DNA from: Coprinus comatus
Lineage: Eukaryota; Basidiomycota; Agaricomycetes; Agaricales; Agaricaceae
Length of the DNA: 64,000 nt
Reading direction: 5' to 3'
NCBI GenBank assembly: GCA_034638255.1
Contig: JAWPGT010000018.1
Span: 62,001 to 126,000 of the forward strand
Position 1 is the first letter of the stretch; each line of letters begins with the position of its first letter. A program made the position numbers and the translations under genes. The notes under the pieces were generated by a model. That model was not told the origin of the DNA, did not search any database, and worked only from the letters and a program-made list of their open reading frames with translations. This document shows, in pieces, positions 24,923-35,296 of this stretch.

Positions 24923-27781
24923 TCAGTTTCCATAGCGTTCGCGTGCCTGATAGTGAGGATGATTTGAGAATGATTTCGAGGGCTAATCGCAAGTTTCGTG
25001 AAGCATTTTTGTCTATATCACTCACCGCTTCTTGGGCCTGCTGCACATACCCGGAATAACCTTCAGAAAACTTGCCGATTTCCCTGCCTTTGGCTGCACC
25101 TAAACCAACGCCCTGTGCATAGATAGCCGTGATTCTGGAGCAAGTGGTTAGGTAATTGACTGTCCAAAGCAGATAACTGCCATACATAGGTTCTCTTCTA
25201 CCATCTTCGTCTGTCCCAAGACCCATTCCTTCCGTCCAGCCCATCATTTTCAATAATTTGTTGCCAACATTGTTTGAATCTTCGCCTGGATTCAGGACAG
25301 GTGGCGGAGGAGATGGTGGTGGTGGTGGACCATCTGCAAATCGTTTCTTGGCGGGTTTACTGTTGGATTCTTTTTCAGGTAGCGGTGTTTCAGGTTGGTT
25401 GAACAATGTTCGACGTTCTGATGCCCGGTCACGGTATTTTGGTTGCTCAGTGGCCGATTTTCGTGCTTGCAATTTTGCCTTGGCAACCTCTCGCAGGTTT
25501 GCATCCTTGTAGTTTTTCTAGATAGAATGAAGACATCATGTGAAATTTAGTCGAATCAGAAACAAAGTGAGCAAAAGACAATGTCAGCTTGAACCGATCG
25601 ATTACGGAGACAACACGAAGAGTGCGAGCCTTATGCAAGTCGGATTCCTTATTATGCCGCTTTAATACATCGAGTGTCTTGAATTGTCGTGCACAGAGCA
25701 CACACATAAGTGTAGAAACGTCAGCGAATTCGAATTCGGGTTCTGACTCCGGAGGTGGAGTGGAAGCAGCCTTTGGAGTCACAGTAGGAACAGGAACAGA
25801 AGCAGCCTGCATATACAAGGATATAAATCGTAAGAAACAAAATCACATATTTGTTCAGAGGACTCAAAGAGATATGTTACCAGGTTAGTCGAACTTTCTC
25901 CCTCATGTGACAAACCTTCCTGTATTTGGTTCCACTTGTTTATGTTGTTGAAAGTCTGGATTGATTTGTGAGACAAACGAGTGTAGCAGTTGAAAACGTG
26001 AGGTATGAACCTTTTTACTGGCGATCAGGGGTGCAACCTTCTTGACTTGGTGTGCTGGAATGGTTGTCAGGATGCATAAAACAACAAATAGAAACGGACC
26101 CACCTTTGCTTGGATTTGTGGTAGGCTCTTCGGTACTGTCAGGCAACTCGTTGTTCGAGCCATCATCCATAGATATTAATGCAGGTTTCACTGGCCCTGT
26201 TATAACTTCGTTGCATCCGATACCATTTAAACGATAACACGAGAGCCTACCAGCATTTAGTCTCAAAGGGCCTTTGCTGAAGCTCAGTGTGACAGGTTTG
26301 TCCGAAACAGGAAGAGTTGAAGGGGCAAGAGGATCTTTGGATGCTTCACCGTTCACTGTTCATCATCAGTATTTAACAATAAACGCAATGAAACACTTAC
26401 GCTTTGTTTTCTTCTTTCTTTCCTTCTCTTTGTCTTTCACAGATGCGGCGGCTGAACTCGAAGATGGGGCGGGCTCTTCGACCTGAAATTCCAGAACAGC
26501 CACAGTTGCATGCTCATCCCAATATCGCACCCAAGTTCCCTCTACGCCTCCTAGATTAAGTGAAGATGGTATGCATGCATCATCGCGAGAAAGAAACTCA
26601 GTGACAGGTTGGAAGGAGTATGGATGCGCAAAAGAGGCAGCAACAGGTCGATCAGATATCCGGAAACCATTGGGGTGTACCTGTGGAGACATAGTTGCTG
26701 CAAGAACGGCCGACGCTGACTGGGGTGCTATGAGCATTTTACAATGCTAGATGAAGGTTTCACATACCTGGATATCTACGAACTCCACGAAGGTAAAACC
26801 AAAGCTAGCCATGGTGACTTTGTCCTTGATGAGGATGATCCGTTTCATACCCTTGGCACCTTGTTTATTTGGACCTGAAGAGTACAGCATCGCTTGGTAA
26901 ATTGCCTGAGGTCCAGAAAGTGGGTCAAGGCCTCTAAAAAGGAGAACTGGGGCTTGAGAGTTCCCTATATCACGGGTACCATCGTTCGCATTGGCACGGT
27001 TGAATCGTCGGTCATGATGGCTTGCGCTCTGCGAATAGTCAATCTTGACTCGCCGACCGTTATGAGGAGCTCCCGTCTCAAGGGCCTTGTAGAATGCAGT
27101 GGTCGCTGAGGCGCCATGAGAAGCGGGGGGTGGCACCTGGATGAACGGGAACAATGGGTCGACGAATGCACGGGCGTGATCAACGGTGGTGAACTGGGCA
27201 AAGCCAAAGCCTTTCGATGAACCTTTGAAAATCCACGACGAAGAACGTCAATTTAATGCGCGAAAGCAGATGATAATGTGCAAGTGCCTGATGTTCTGTC
27301 TCGAATAATCGTCACTGTCTCGATGCTACATGATTGCGATGTGAGATAGGCTTGAAGCTAATTTAAGTCAGAAACAATGTCAAAAGACGACAGAAGGAAT
27401 ACACACGTCTGCTTCGGTGAAGTCTGGGTCCAAACCAAGGAATATGACATGGGGACTTGGTTCAGATGGTACAAGACGTTTCTTTGGAAAACTGCCCTGA
27501 CGCTGGTCCTGGCCATACTCCTGAGGTTCATTCTTGTGATAGTACGCAGAGTTGTCGTCGTATGCCTGAGCGCTGTCGTAATTCTGGAACATGATATTGA
27601 GCCTGGCGTGTTGTCACGGGTATATGCATGTGCGTACTCCATTGTTATGCTTTCGTCGCTTTCCTTCTCCGTAGCAATCGTCGTCTCTGTTTCCCCCATG
27701 GGAAGATCCTCTGGAGTCGTAGCCCCAAGAATTATCGTTCCAGTTGTCTTTGCCTCTGTCCCATTCGCGGTTGTATGCCAT
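24923..27781 (-). CDS. RBM5/RBM10-type splicing factor (RRM, RRM, C2H2, G-patch)
   Basis: Nuclear RNA-binding protein of the RBM5/6/10 family, which regulates 3' splice-site choice and exon inclusion and activates a DEAH helicase through its G-patch. The start is MAYNREWDRGKDNWNDNSWG, an arginine/aspartate-rich leader. RRM1 has VIFLGLDPDFTEADLQAYL and KGFGFAQFTTVDHARAFV. RRM2 has APVLLFRGLDPLSGPQAIYQ and MASFGFTFVEFVDI. A middle part contains HPYSFQPVTEFLSRDDACIP. A C2H2 finger follows (CVLCARQFKTLDVLKRHNKE), then a polyproline stretch, the G-patch (VGNKLLKMMGWTEGMGLGTD, then AQGVGLGAAKGREIGKFSEG), and the typical ending ARERYGN with TGA at 24925-24923. The last intron (GTGAGT to TATCAG) keeps phase 0. 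A short shared promoter of 65 bp separates it from the complex I subunit gene. Exon borders between 25.8 and 26.4 kb are approximate. Confidence 0.9.
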
Positions 27782-27846
27782 GGTGGACGTTAAGTGGAAA
27801 GGGTGATACAAACAAAACACAACACAACACCTTGCCTTCTCCAACC

Positions 27847-28284
27847 ATGGCCCATGGTGAGTATCCTTCTCCAGCCTGCTCGTCTTTCCTGCTGAAATGT
27901 TTTCTTAGGACCAATAAAGGTAAATGCCAGTTGCTATAATGCTAAATAAACCACCTACACTTATTCTGCAGGACGATCCCGCCATTGAGCGGTTCAACAT
28001 TATGGTAAATACCTGGCATTTACTTTGTACCCCCTGCTCACTCCCATTACAGCGCGAGACAGCCTATCTTAGGTTCAAGTGGACCCCGGCAACTATCCGC
28101 GTAGGAGTGTTGGGCTTTATCGTTGTACCAGGCATCATTTACTACTTTGCAGACAGGTACCAGGTCTGTGTCCCGCCTACTTCCGAGCCTGTACAGTGTA
28201 GTATACTCACATTTCTTTTAGGGTCGTTGGGATTGGGTAGGGAAGCGCCGAGGAGACCCCATTACCGTTCGCGCTAGCCAGTGA
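27847..28284 (+). CDS. NADH:ubiquinone oxidoreductase subunit B15-like (NDUFB4)
   Basis: Small single-pass accessory subunit of mitochondrial complex I membrane arm. Five exons (27847-27856, 27909-27919, 27972-28004, 28053-28163, 28222-28284) total 228 nt, or 75 residues. The protein starts MAHGPIKDDPAIERFNIM and continues RETAYLRFKWTPATIR. It then has one hydrophobic segment (VGVLGFIVVPGIIYYFA) and ends with the B15-like DRYQGRWDWVGKRRGDPIT. The second exon is only 11 nt (codes for part of Gly, then PIK). Both introns around it have GT-AG borders and phases that fit. It is divergent from the splicing-factor gene with 65 bp between starts. The assignment rests on length, membrane topology and the DRYQGRWDW-type tail. 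Confidence 0.82.
27909..27919 (+). other. 11-nt micro-exon of the NDUFB4 gene
   Basis: Flanked upstream by TTCTTAG and downstream by GTAAAT. Together with the 10-nt first coding exon it supplies the first seven codons. Skipping it would break the frame. Confidence 0.7.
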
Positions 28285-28376
28285 ACACAAAATATGGATA
28301 ATTCACTGTTTGTCACCTTTGCACACTTAGACCTCCCAAACAATCAATTGAGTATGTATACATTTACATGCTAGCA

Positions 28377-29156
28377 TCAAACACGTTTGCATAATTCTAT
28401 GGCCACTTTGCATCCAGCACCAATGACACTGCTCAAGAGAGCATGTGCGGGTGCTCGTTGTGAATAATTCTCAACTGCAATATCTAGATGTTCCAGTTCG
28501 TCGTCCCTGAATTCTTTTATGACGTCGCGTAGTAATGGTACACTCGGATGGTTGTTGGGTAAGGACTCCATCTCCTTCAGTTGACTTGCAATCCGAATCG
28601 TAAATAGAATAAATGGCATCATAAAATGATACTCACTCATCATAATGTTCTCCGATCACAGTTTCAACGGCTTCAGTACAGGCCATAGCAGCTTCACGGC
28701 CCATGAGTGCAGTCACTGCTCCCAGACCAAACCCTGCAACTTTAGCTATGTCCGTAAGCAAAGTCGGCCGAACTCGGTGCTGAATCTGAAGCATGTTCAT
28801 CACTGCCAGATGTTTCTTTTCTTGATCCCACATCTCCTATGCACCAACGTCAAGTCAAATACCAATTCGCTATCTTCTGAACCACGTACTTGAATGAGCT
28901 CCCCTGTTTTAGGATCCTTGCCAAGTATAGCTAGTTGCCCCTGGTATATCCAGTTTGCAGCTACCTCTCCAGCCTGGTCTATACGCAAAGCCGCATCCAA
29001 TGAATCCCGTTGTTCTGCAGTTATCCCCGACGGCGTTGAGTTTATGGCAGGATTATTGATGTTTGTTTTGTTCAAATATGTTGACGAGGGTAAAGTTCGA
29101 GCATTTGTAGTCAGTCTACGAATATAAACAAGGCGAGGGATGCACCGAGGAGACAT
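28377..29156 (-). CDS. COQ7: 5-demethoxyubiquinone hydroxylase, mitochondrial
   Basis: Di-iron monooxygenase of ubiquinone synthesis that hydroxylates demethoxyubiquinone at C-6 as part of the mitochondrial CoQ synthome. The start [20 protein letters not shown] is rich in Arg and lacks acids, as expected of a mitochondrial presequence. The catalytic four-helix bundle follows, with iron ligands visible in order: [14 protein letters not shown] (Glu), MWDQEKKHL (Glu and His), [17 protein letters not shown] (Glu, Glu, His) and [12 protein letters not shown] (Glu, His). It ends [14 protein letters not shown]. About 220 residues, three exons, normal for the family. An in-frame upstream ATG at 29237 exists, but the chosen one gives the better targeting peptide. 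Confidence 0.95.
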
Positions 29157-29598
29157 TTGAACAGTTGTAGAGCATGCGGCTTTGGAAATGTCTCGATCAC
29201 GTGGCAGATATAATCCACAACCATTACACAACCACAATGGTTGATATTGCTTTCGTGGTTGTCACTATCTACAATGTCTGGAACGTATGTGCGACAATAT
29301 TGTCCTTCAATCGCGCATTTTTAATGAGTGTGCTAGGTTTACCCCTTCAAATGCAATTGATATGTCTAATGAAAAGACTTGGCCATCCAGCGTTGGTATG
29401 AAGTTCTATATCATATCATCCAATATCGCAACCGTTGACCAAACTTGAACAGGCTTACTAGACTGGGACTCGACTAACATTGTTTTTACCAAACGGTCTC
29501 TAATTGAATTTCTCAAGAATGTCTTCTAATTTATTGTTGTGTCGCGCTTATTTACCATGGATTACAGGTACACCGGGACTACTGTTGATCCCAACTTC
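29157..29598. other. Divergent intergenic region between COQ7 and the PGG-repeat gene
   Basis: 442 bp upstream of both COQ7 and the small PGG-repeat gene. Short open frames here show no family resemblance. A possible 5' non-coding exon ends before ATTACAG at 29561-29567, but I cannot establish it. Confidence 0.5.
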
Positions 29599-30275
29599 AT
29601 GGCAATCGCTAAACTTCCTCGTATGTTTCCCGCGTTTTTTTATAAATAAAGATTTAATGATTAAAAGAGGCCCACTCATAAATACTACAGGATATGCCAA
29701 GTTCGGTACGATCAAGGAAACCGAAACCACAGAGTGCCTCGCACCAGAGCCAACGTCTTCTCACTCCAATATCTTTGGTCACGAAAACCAAGAGGATGAT
29801 GCACAAGCAAACGCGCCTTCCAAAACATCATATCCTCATGTAAACATGATTTTTCCTTTTTCATATTAAGCTTAAAATCATATCCCTCGTCATAATATAG
29901 CAACCTACCAAACAAGAAACCGAACAAGATAGTGAGCCTTCCGATGCACCAACCTCAGGATTCAAACCTACCAGGTTCGTACAAAAAAAAAATGGTCAGA
30001 CAACAGTCTTTACCGAAATAACAGGAGAGTGCGGACCAACCCTGGTGGTCATAGTACAATAGGCGATCTGTTTTCTGACGATACCCAAGAAAACTTCAAG
30101 CCAACCCGCAGGTAAGTTGAATGGATATTTAAACAAAGTTTCCGCGTAGACTAATTAGTTGTTTAGGGTCAGACAAGGTCCCGGAGGACAAGACAGTGTT
30201 GGAAATGTAAGTATAATACACCCCTTTCGAAACTGAACACTCCATCTCATATTTTGTTGCTAATAGCTTTTCTGA
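29599..30275 (+). CDS. Small protein with Jupiter/HN1-like FKPTRRVRxxPGG repeats
   Basis: Six exons (29599-29620, 29691-29839, 29901-29974, 30025-30111, 30167-30206, 30267-30275) give 126 residues, all phases fitting. The C-terminal half has two clear copies of a motif: FKPTRRVRTNPGGHSTIGDL followed by F, and FKPTRRVRQGPGGQDSVGNL followed by F at the terminus. A degenerate earlier copy is CLAPEPTSSHSNIFG. Between copies the sequence is acidic and disordered (QEDDAQANAPSK, ETEQDSEPSDAP). The pattern basic-R-V-R-x-x-P-G-G-x-S-x-x-x-x-F resembles the short repeats of animal Jupiter/HN1 (JPT) microtubule-associated proteins. I infer the relation from the motif only. The last exon is just 9 nt (Leu, Phe, stop). 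The 5' end is uncertain because other first exons are possible. Confidence 0.65.
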
Positions 30276-30452
30276 ACAAATGATTTGAGAATAATAAATC
30301 AAGTACGATACTCTATAAAATGATTTTGTATTATGTAAGGTAAATGGTACAAGGGGAGTGAATCATTTATAAGGATGAAACTTGAAAGCGGCTACAGACT
30401 TTTACAGTAGTGCAACTGTGACATGTGAATGCCAAGCAAAAAAAGACAATCT

Positions 30453-30547
30453 GGTAGCGGCGAGGTTCGAACTCGCGCGGACTTGCGCCCATTGGGAATC
30501 AAGAATAACTTAAATCCAACGCCTTAGACCAACTCGGCCACGCTACC
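30453..30547 (-). tRNA. tRNA-Leu (anticodon UAA) with intron
   Basis: On the minus strand the 7-bp acceptor stem GGTAGCG pairs with CGCTACC. The D arm reads TGGCCGAGTTGGTCTAAGGC, and the anticodon loop TTTAAG has the UAA anticodon at 512-510 of the 30-kb block (30512-30510). An intron of about 11 nt (TTATTCTTGAT) follows position 37. The class II long variable arm is GGGC-GCAA-GTCC. The T arm is GCGAG-TTCGAAC-CTCGC. The long variable arm and UAA anticodon fit leucine. The bottom pair of the anticodon stem appears to be an A-C mismatch. Confidence 0.92.
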
Positions 30548-30829
30548 TCATGATGTTTGAACACATTAATAAAATTATAATACGAAGACACACATAAGGT
30601 TGTGCCTGAAAGCTATAAATATTTTTCCATATCTTTGTTATACATAATTGACATCACAGGTCATATGAAGAACAAATATTGCGTAGCCATGCACAGCTGT
30701 CAGATAAAAGGAGCAGCTATTTATCTAGAAAGAGTCATGATAGTCTGATTGATGTTTATTACCCTGACTCTCAGCTATACAGCACGTTGTGGCCCCTGCC
30801 CTCACTACAACTAACCCACACCTACATCT

Positions 30830-33800
30830 ATGGAAGGGAACCTTATCGAACTTGCTGGTGCACCGGGACTTGGAATTGCATTGGCAATACGTACGCCCTT
30901 CATTTTCCACTCCCAAACCGACCGCTCAAGTTTCTGTTAGTTTCTCGTACGTATAATGCGGTTGAGAATGTGAAGGTACACAAGGTTGGGGTTACATCAA
31001 TACGATGAGCACACCGCTTCTCTAACACTTATTCTTAGCAAAGATGCAAATATATCGTCAAGCGTTGTAGAGAACTCTTAATCGCGCTTCAAGATGGATC
31101 CGAGGGACTTGAAGGCGAAAGATCTTTGCTTATAACAGATGAAATATCTAGGCATGCCACTTTATTTATGTCATTAATGTTAATACCATGCTTATATTGA
31201 TATGCAGCATAATAAATCATGTAGAGAAGAAAGTATTCGAGTGGTCGAACCTCAACTATGTCAAGAGCTTCGTGTCTCAAGGCGACATCCGCTTAGGGCT
31301 AGACGAGATGTGTAGCGAGATTGATACAGCTATGATGAAATTTCAAGTGAGATATTCATTATTACTGTAAGGAAATGCTGCAGTCTTATCAACCTTGCGC
31401 AGTTCAAAATACAGCTAGACATGGCGCGGCAAAATTTGGAAACTAGAACTGCACAGGAGACTGACAAAGCTCAATTTCGTGACCTCTTAGCAAGAATTGT
31501 GGAAAACGTGGAAGATGTGAAGAACTTGATTGTCATGGACTCTTCTGCGACACGCCCAGTTGTACAACAGGTCATGGCCAGTCTACAGACTGTAAGTTCT
31601 CCTAATTTTGTTAGATTGGTCAAGAAATCTTCAACGTGAGATCATAGGAATTAATGGCACACGACCTACAACCAGCACACGAAGAGACTTTTAAGAATGG
31701 CTTGTGGATGCTACATGAAAAGACTCGGAAACTACCTCCGATGACTGATCGTACGTTCTAGCGACTATCTTCTGTCTATCTGGTGCTTACTTATGACAGT
31801 GAGCGGTCAAGTTGAATTAACAACTAAACACCCAGTCGCCAGGGGTACATTCAATGATGTCTACAGTGGGATATGGCTCGGCAAGGAGAAAGTTGCTTTA
31901 CGTTTACCTCGACTGCTGCCGGGGACACGCGGGGTGCACCAGGTATTTTCCTAAGTGTTGGGATATGACGAGTGACTCTTATTGACTCTTTCGGCTTCCA
32001 GCGATTTGAAAAGGATCTCACCATCTGGCGAAAGCTTGACCACACGAATGTCGTTCCATTATACGGAATTGTGCATTTTGGGGAAGCAGATATATACTCT
32101 GTATCTCCGTGGATGGATAATGGGACTGCCATTGAATATGTTGTCAATCACCCAAATATTGATCGTTTCAAAATCATCTACCAAGCAGCTACAGGTGATT
32201 TTTAGTCTTTCTTAGTCATGCATAGCACTGACGGATGTAGGGCTGGAGTATTTACATCACAAAAATATCGTCCATGGAGACCTTCGGGCGGTATGTATCA
32301 TATCAACACTTTTATTTATTCTTTCAATGAACCTTTTGATAGGGTAACATCCTCATAGACAGAAGCGGCACTGCTCGCCTCAGCGACTTCGGTATGTCCA
32401 AGGTCTTGGAAGATGTAAGTAACCTAATATATGCCATCTCTGGAGCTTTATTGATAGTATGGTCAGTGTGGGCATGGGATGACAACCGCACCTGGTCTTA
32501 ATCCACGCTGGTACGCACCGGAATTACTCCTTCAGAACGCTTCATCCTCGAAAGAAACCGACATTTGGTCTTTTGGTATGACTTGCTTGGAACTACTAAG
32601 TGGTCAACCCCCCTTTTCGGCTATAAGGAACGATCTTGCTGTCATCCAAGAACTACAAAATGGGAAACATCCACAGCGACCTAACACGCCTCCAATCCCT
32701 GATCCGTTCTGGTCCTTGCTCAAGAAATGTTGGGAGAAGAAACCCAAAAACAGACCCACTGCTGCCGAAGTGACGAAGCAAACTGCAATTCTCAGTGGGA
32801 TGCCTTTACCATCGCCAGGTAGTCTAATACTACGAGCTTACGCATAATTTAACATTTGCTGACTGCCATTCAAAAAGTTGCGGGTTCTCCAAACCGGGCT
32901 GTTCCACTAAGCTACGCTACCTCAAAGCGAAGATCCTCCCTACTAGGCTTTCGCAAGTCCAATAAGAAAACACAAGATACGTTGCCCTCACCAAGTGGCA
33001 CAGAACCTGTATTTCCCTCTCTGCTACGGGTGGCGGAACCGGAGACCGGTTCCAACCCTAATAATACAATCTCGTTCAGCGGTTTCAATGGAGATGCCTT
33101 GTCACCGGATGGAATAGCCCCGCCACAACTAGAAATCACATTTGATACTGATGGTGATGAATGGAAATTGGTAACGGAGACCAACTTCAACAAGCTGAGA
33201 ATAGCAGATAATCCCAACACCAATGATTACCTGCCTCCCCTCCTATCCTCTAGTCCTGGCACTTCGGCGTCCGCCAGTGATTTCCTACCTTCTCCTTCTG
33301 TACCACTTAGAAGCGAATTTACAGCTGATTCTTCTAGTCGGTATAGCGTTTCCACTCGCTCGGCTGTGATTGATGCGAGTATCATTGTCAATGTTGATAA
33401 GGATGGGATCATTACTTCAGGGACCTTGGAGGGTTTTGTGGAACGACTAATTAAGAACTTTAGTAAGTTTACATTGTAAGCACCTTCCAAAGGAAGAAAA
33501 AAATTATTGACAAGAAAATGTATAGACCTTCCTCAAGACCTAGAGTTTCGCGACATTCTCTTATCGAGCACTGGGGATTTTATAACATCGGAAGAATTCT
33601 TCTGTATAATCGAACGTAGGTTTCATGAAGCGGAACATGTAACAGTTCATCATCCACAAGACCGCATTGCAATACAATATAAGTGAGTTCCCCGCGATCA
33701 CATTTTAATACAACCTTTACTTATAATTTTAGTATTCTCTCGGTTATTGATTACTGGATTGTAACACCCCATCTTCCTTTTGATTCCCAGCTAGTGTGGC

Positions 33801-34967
33801 AAGTGAAGAACTTTTGTGAAAATGCGAAAAGCAAGATCCGTAGTCCAATGATGAGAGAAAAGATAGATAAAATACTGCAATCACTGAATCAAGATGTAAG
33901 TGTAAATCAAACTTCAAACCTTCAAGTGAATAAATACTGAAACACACTCTTATAGGTCCGGTCTATGTCATTTCCACCGGAAACTATAGGAGCTGCTCTA
34001 ACAGCTTCCGAAATGTTACCCAATGATCTTGCGATTGGTTTAACATTACTCGAAAGTGATAAATTCAAACAAATACACGTATTCGATTATCTTTCGCGTC
34101 TTGGAGAATATCCTATCGCGAGCGCTGTTGGTGTAGCTCAAGAAATTAACAAAAAGATTATAATTTGGGTGCAAAAATCTACTTTACATTTCGATGATGT
34201 GATACAACGGAAAGAAGTGATGACTTTCTTTCTTCATACCGCTAAGGTACTGTACTTCAAGTGTTTTTGAAATATCAAAATCACTCATGCCTCACGATTT
34301 TTTTTTTTTTGGATTACAGGAATGCTTGCAACGACATAATTATGCCTCAGCAGCAGCCATTTCAAATGCTCTCAACTCTCCCGCAATAGAAGCTTTAGGT
34401 TACACAAGAGACCAATTGGACCAACCCCTGAAACATATTCTTACCGAACTTAACCAATTATTCGATCCAACCTATAACTATTTGAATTACCGTACCACTA
34501 TATCTCGAATCCTAATCAATCCCAAGAACGTTGGTATACCTTGGCTAGGTATGTCTTTTCTTGGATATCAAACCAAAAGGCAAAACCTCAATGACATTGT
34601 AATATTAACAGATGCACATCTCAAAGACCTTGAAAACGAACTCGAGCGTCATCAACCAATCATCGATATACATGGTCATAATTTAATAAACTTCGAACGA
34701 TACACCTATTTCCGTGATCATCTTCGCGAAACCCTGCAACGTTTCTCTGGAGCAACAGATAGCCTAGAACAATATCGAAACCAAGGTCAATTGGCTTACG
34801 TGGAATTTAAAGTACGAAGCATCGCTCTGGACGACGATGTACTAGCGCAGTTACAAGCACGAGCAGATCAACACAGAATCACTGAAAAGAGAGAGAAACG
34901 TGCCAAAACCGTGGAGAGAAGGGTTCTTGGATTTAGGGAGGTGAAGAAGAGGACAGCCAGATCATAA
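30830..34967 (+). CDS. MLKL-like helical domain, TKL-like (pseudo)kinase and RasGEF in one protein
   Basis: Predicted protein of about 1,080 residues. Residues 1-190 are a helical bundle resembling the N-terminal domain of fungal MLKL-like proteins (MEGNLIELAGAPGLGIALAI, VHKQRCKYIVKRCRELLIAL, FEWSNLNYVKSFVSQGDIRL). Residues 230-485 are a protein kinase domain: ARGTFNDVYSGIWLG, then KVALRLPR where the usual VAIK lysine is Arg (codon 31901-31903), HGDLRAGNILI, SDFGMSK, PRWYAPELLL, DIWSFGMTCLELLSG. A Ser/Pro-rich linker of about 200 residues follows. Next come a RasGEF N-terminal module (GTLEGFVERLIKNF, LSSTGDFITSEEFFCIIERR) and a CDC25-type RasGEF (LPNDLAIGLTLLESDKFKQI, CLQRHNYASAAAISNALNSP). 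The kinase-to-linker joint (intron from GTAGTC to AAAAAG, about 60 nt) is in phase and no stop separates the halves. Catalytic activity of the kinase is doubtful; exchange activity on Ras is inferred from the fold. Confidence 0.82.
31152..31207 (+). other. Possible GC-AG intron in the kinase-RasGEF gene
   Basis: The joint from DEIS to SIINHVEKK needs a donor at GCATGC and acceptor ATGCAG, 56 nt apart. The only GT donor in phase (at 31171) would give a 38-nt intron, shorter than its neighbours. It is therefore the better but unproven choice. Confidence 0.45.
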
Positions 34968-35296
34968 ATTTTACATAAATGAGATACCCTTGCATATATC
35001 AATTTTTACCCGCATGTTTAAAAAAAAATCTATTAAACAGTAAAAATTATCAAAACAATCAGACAGGTTCAGGGTAACAGTGCATAAAGATCGTGCGGAC
35101 GGACGAAGGTGAAAGGTGTGGATGGTAATATACATAGAGCAACAAAAAAGGATTCTAAATTAAACACAAAAAATGGGGATAAAAAATCCCGATGGTAACG
35201 GAAAAACCCTGAGTGTTGGGTGGATTTGTAAAGTAAAGACCACGGAGAACCGCCAAGAAGAGGATTACGGAGAAAATGAGTAATCATACGCGTTCT
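34968..35296. other. Convergent 3' intergenic region
   Basis: 329 bp between the stops of the RasGEF fusion gene and MET30. It is A-rich, with short A runs near 35020-35050 and 35160-35170. No gene is recognised. Confidence 0.55.

Noticed and set aside
29174..29401. 75-codon plus-strand frame upstream of the PGG-repeat gene
   Set aside because: No recognisable motif and it lies in the COQ7 leader region.
32821..32880. Gene boundary between the kinase and the RasGEF halves
   Set aside because: The stop after the kinase frame lies inside an intron (GTAGTC to AAAAAG) whose removal joins both halves in phase, and there is no room for a promoter.
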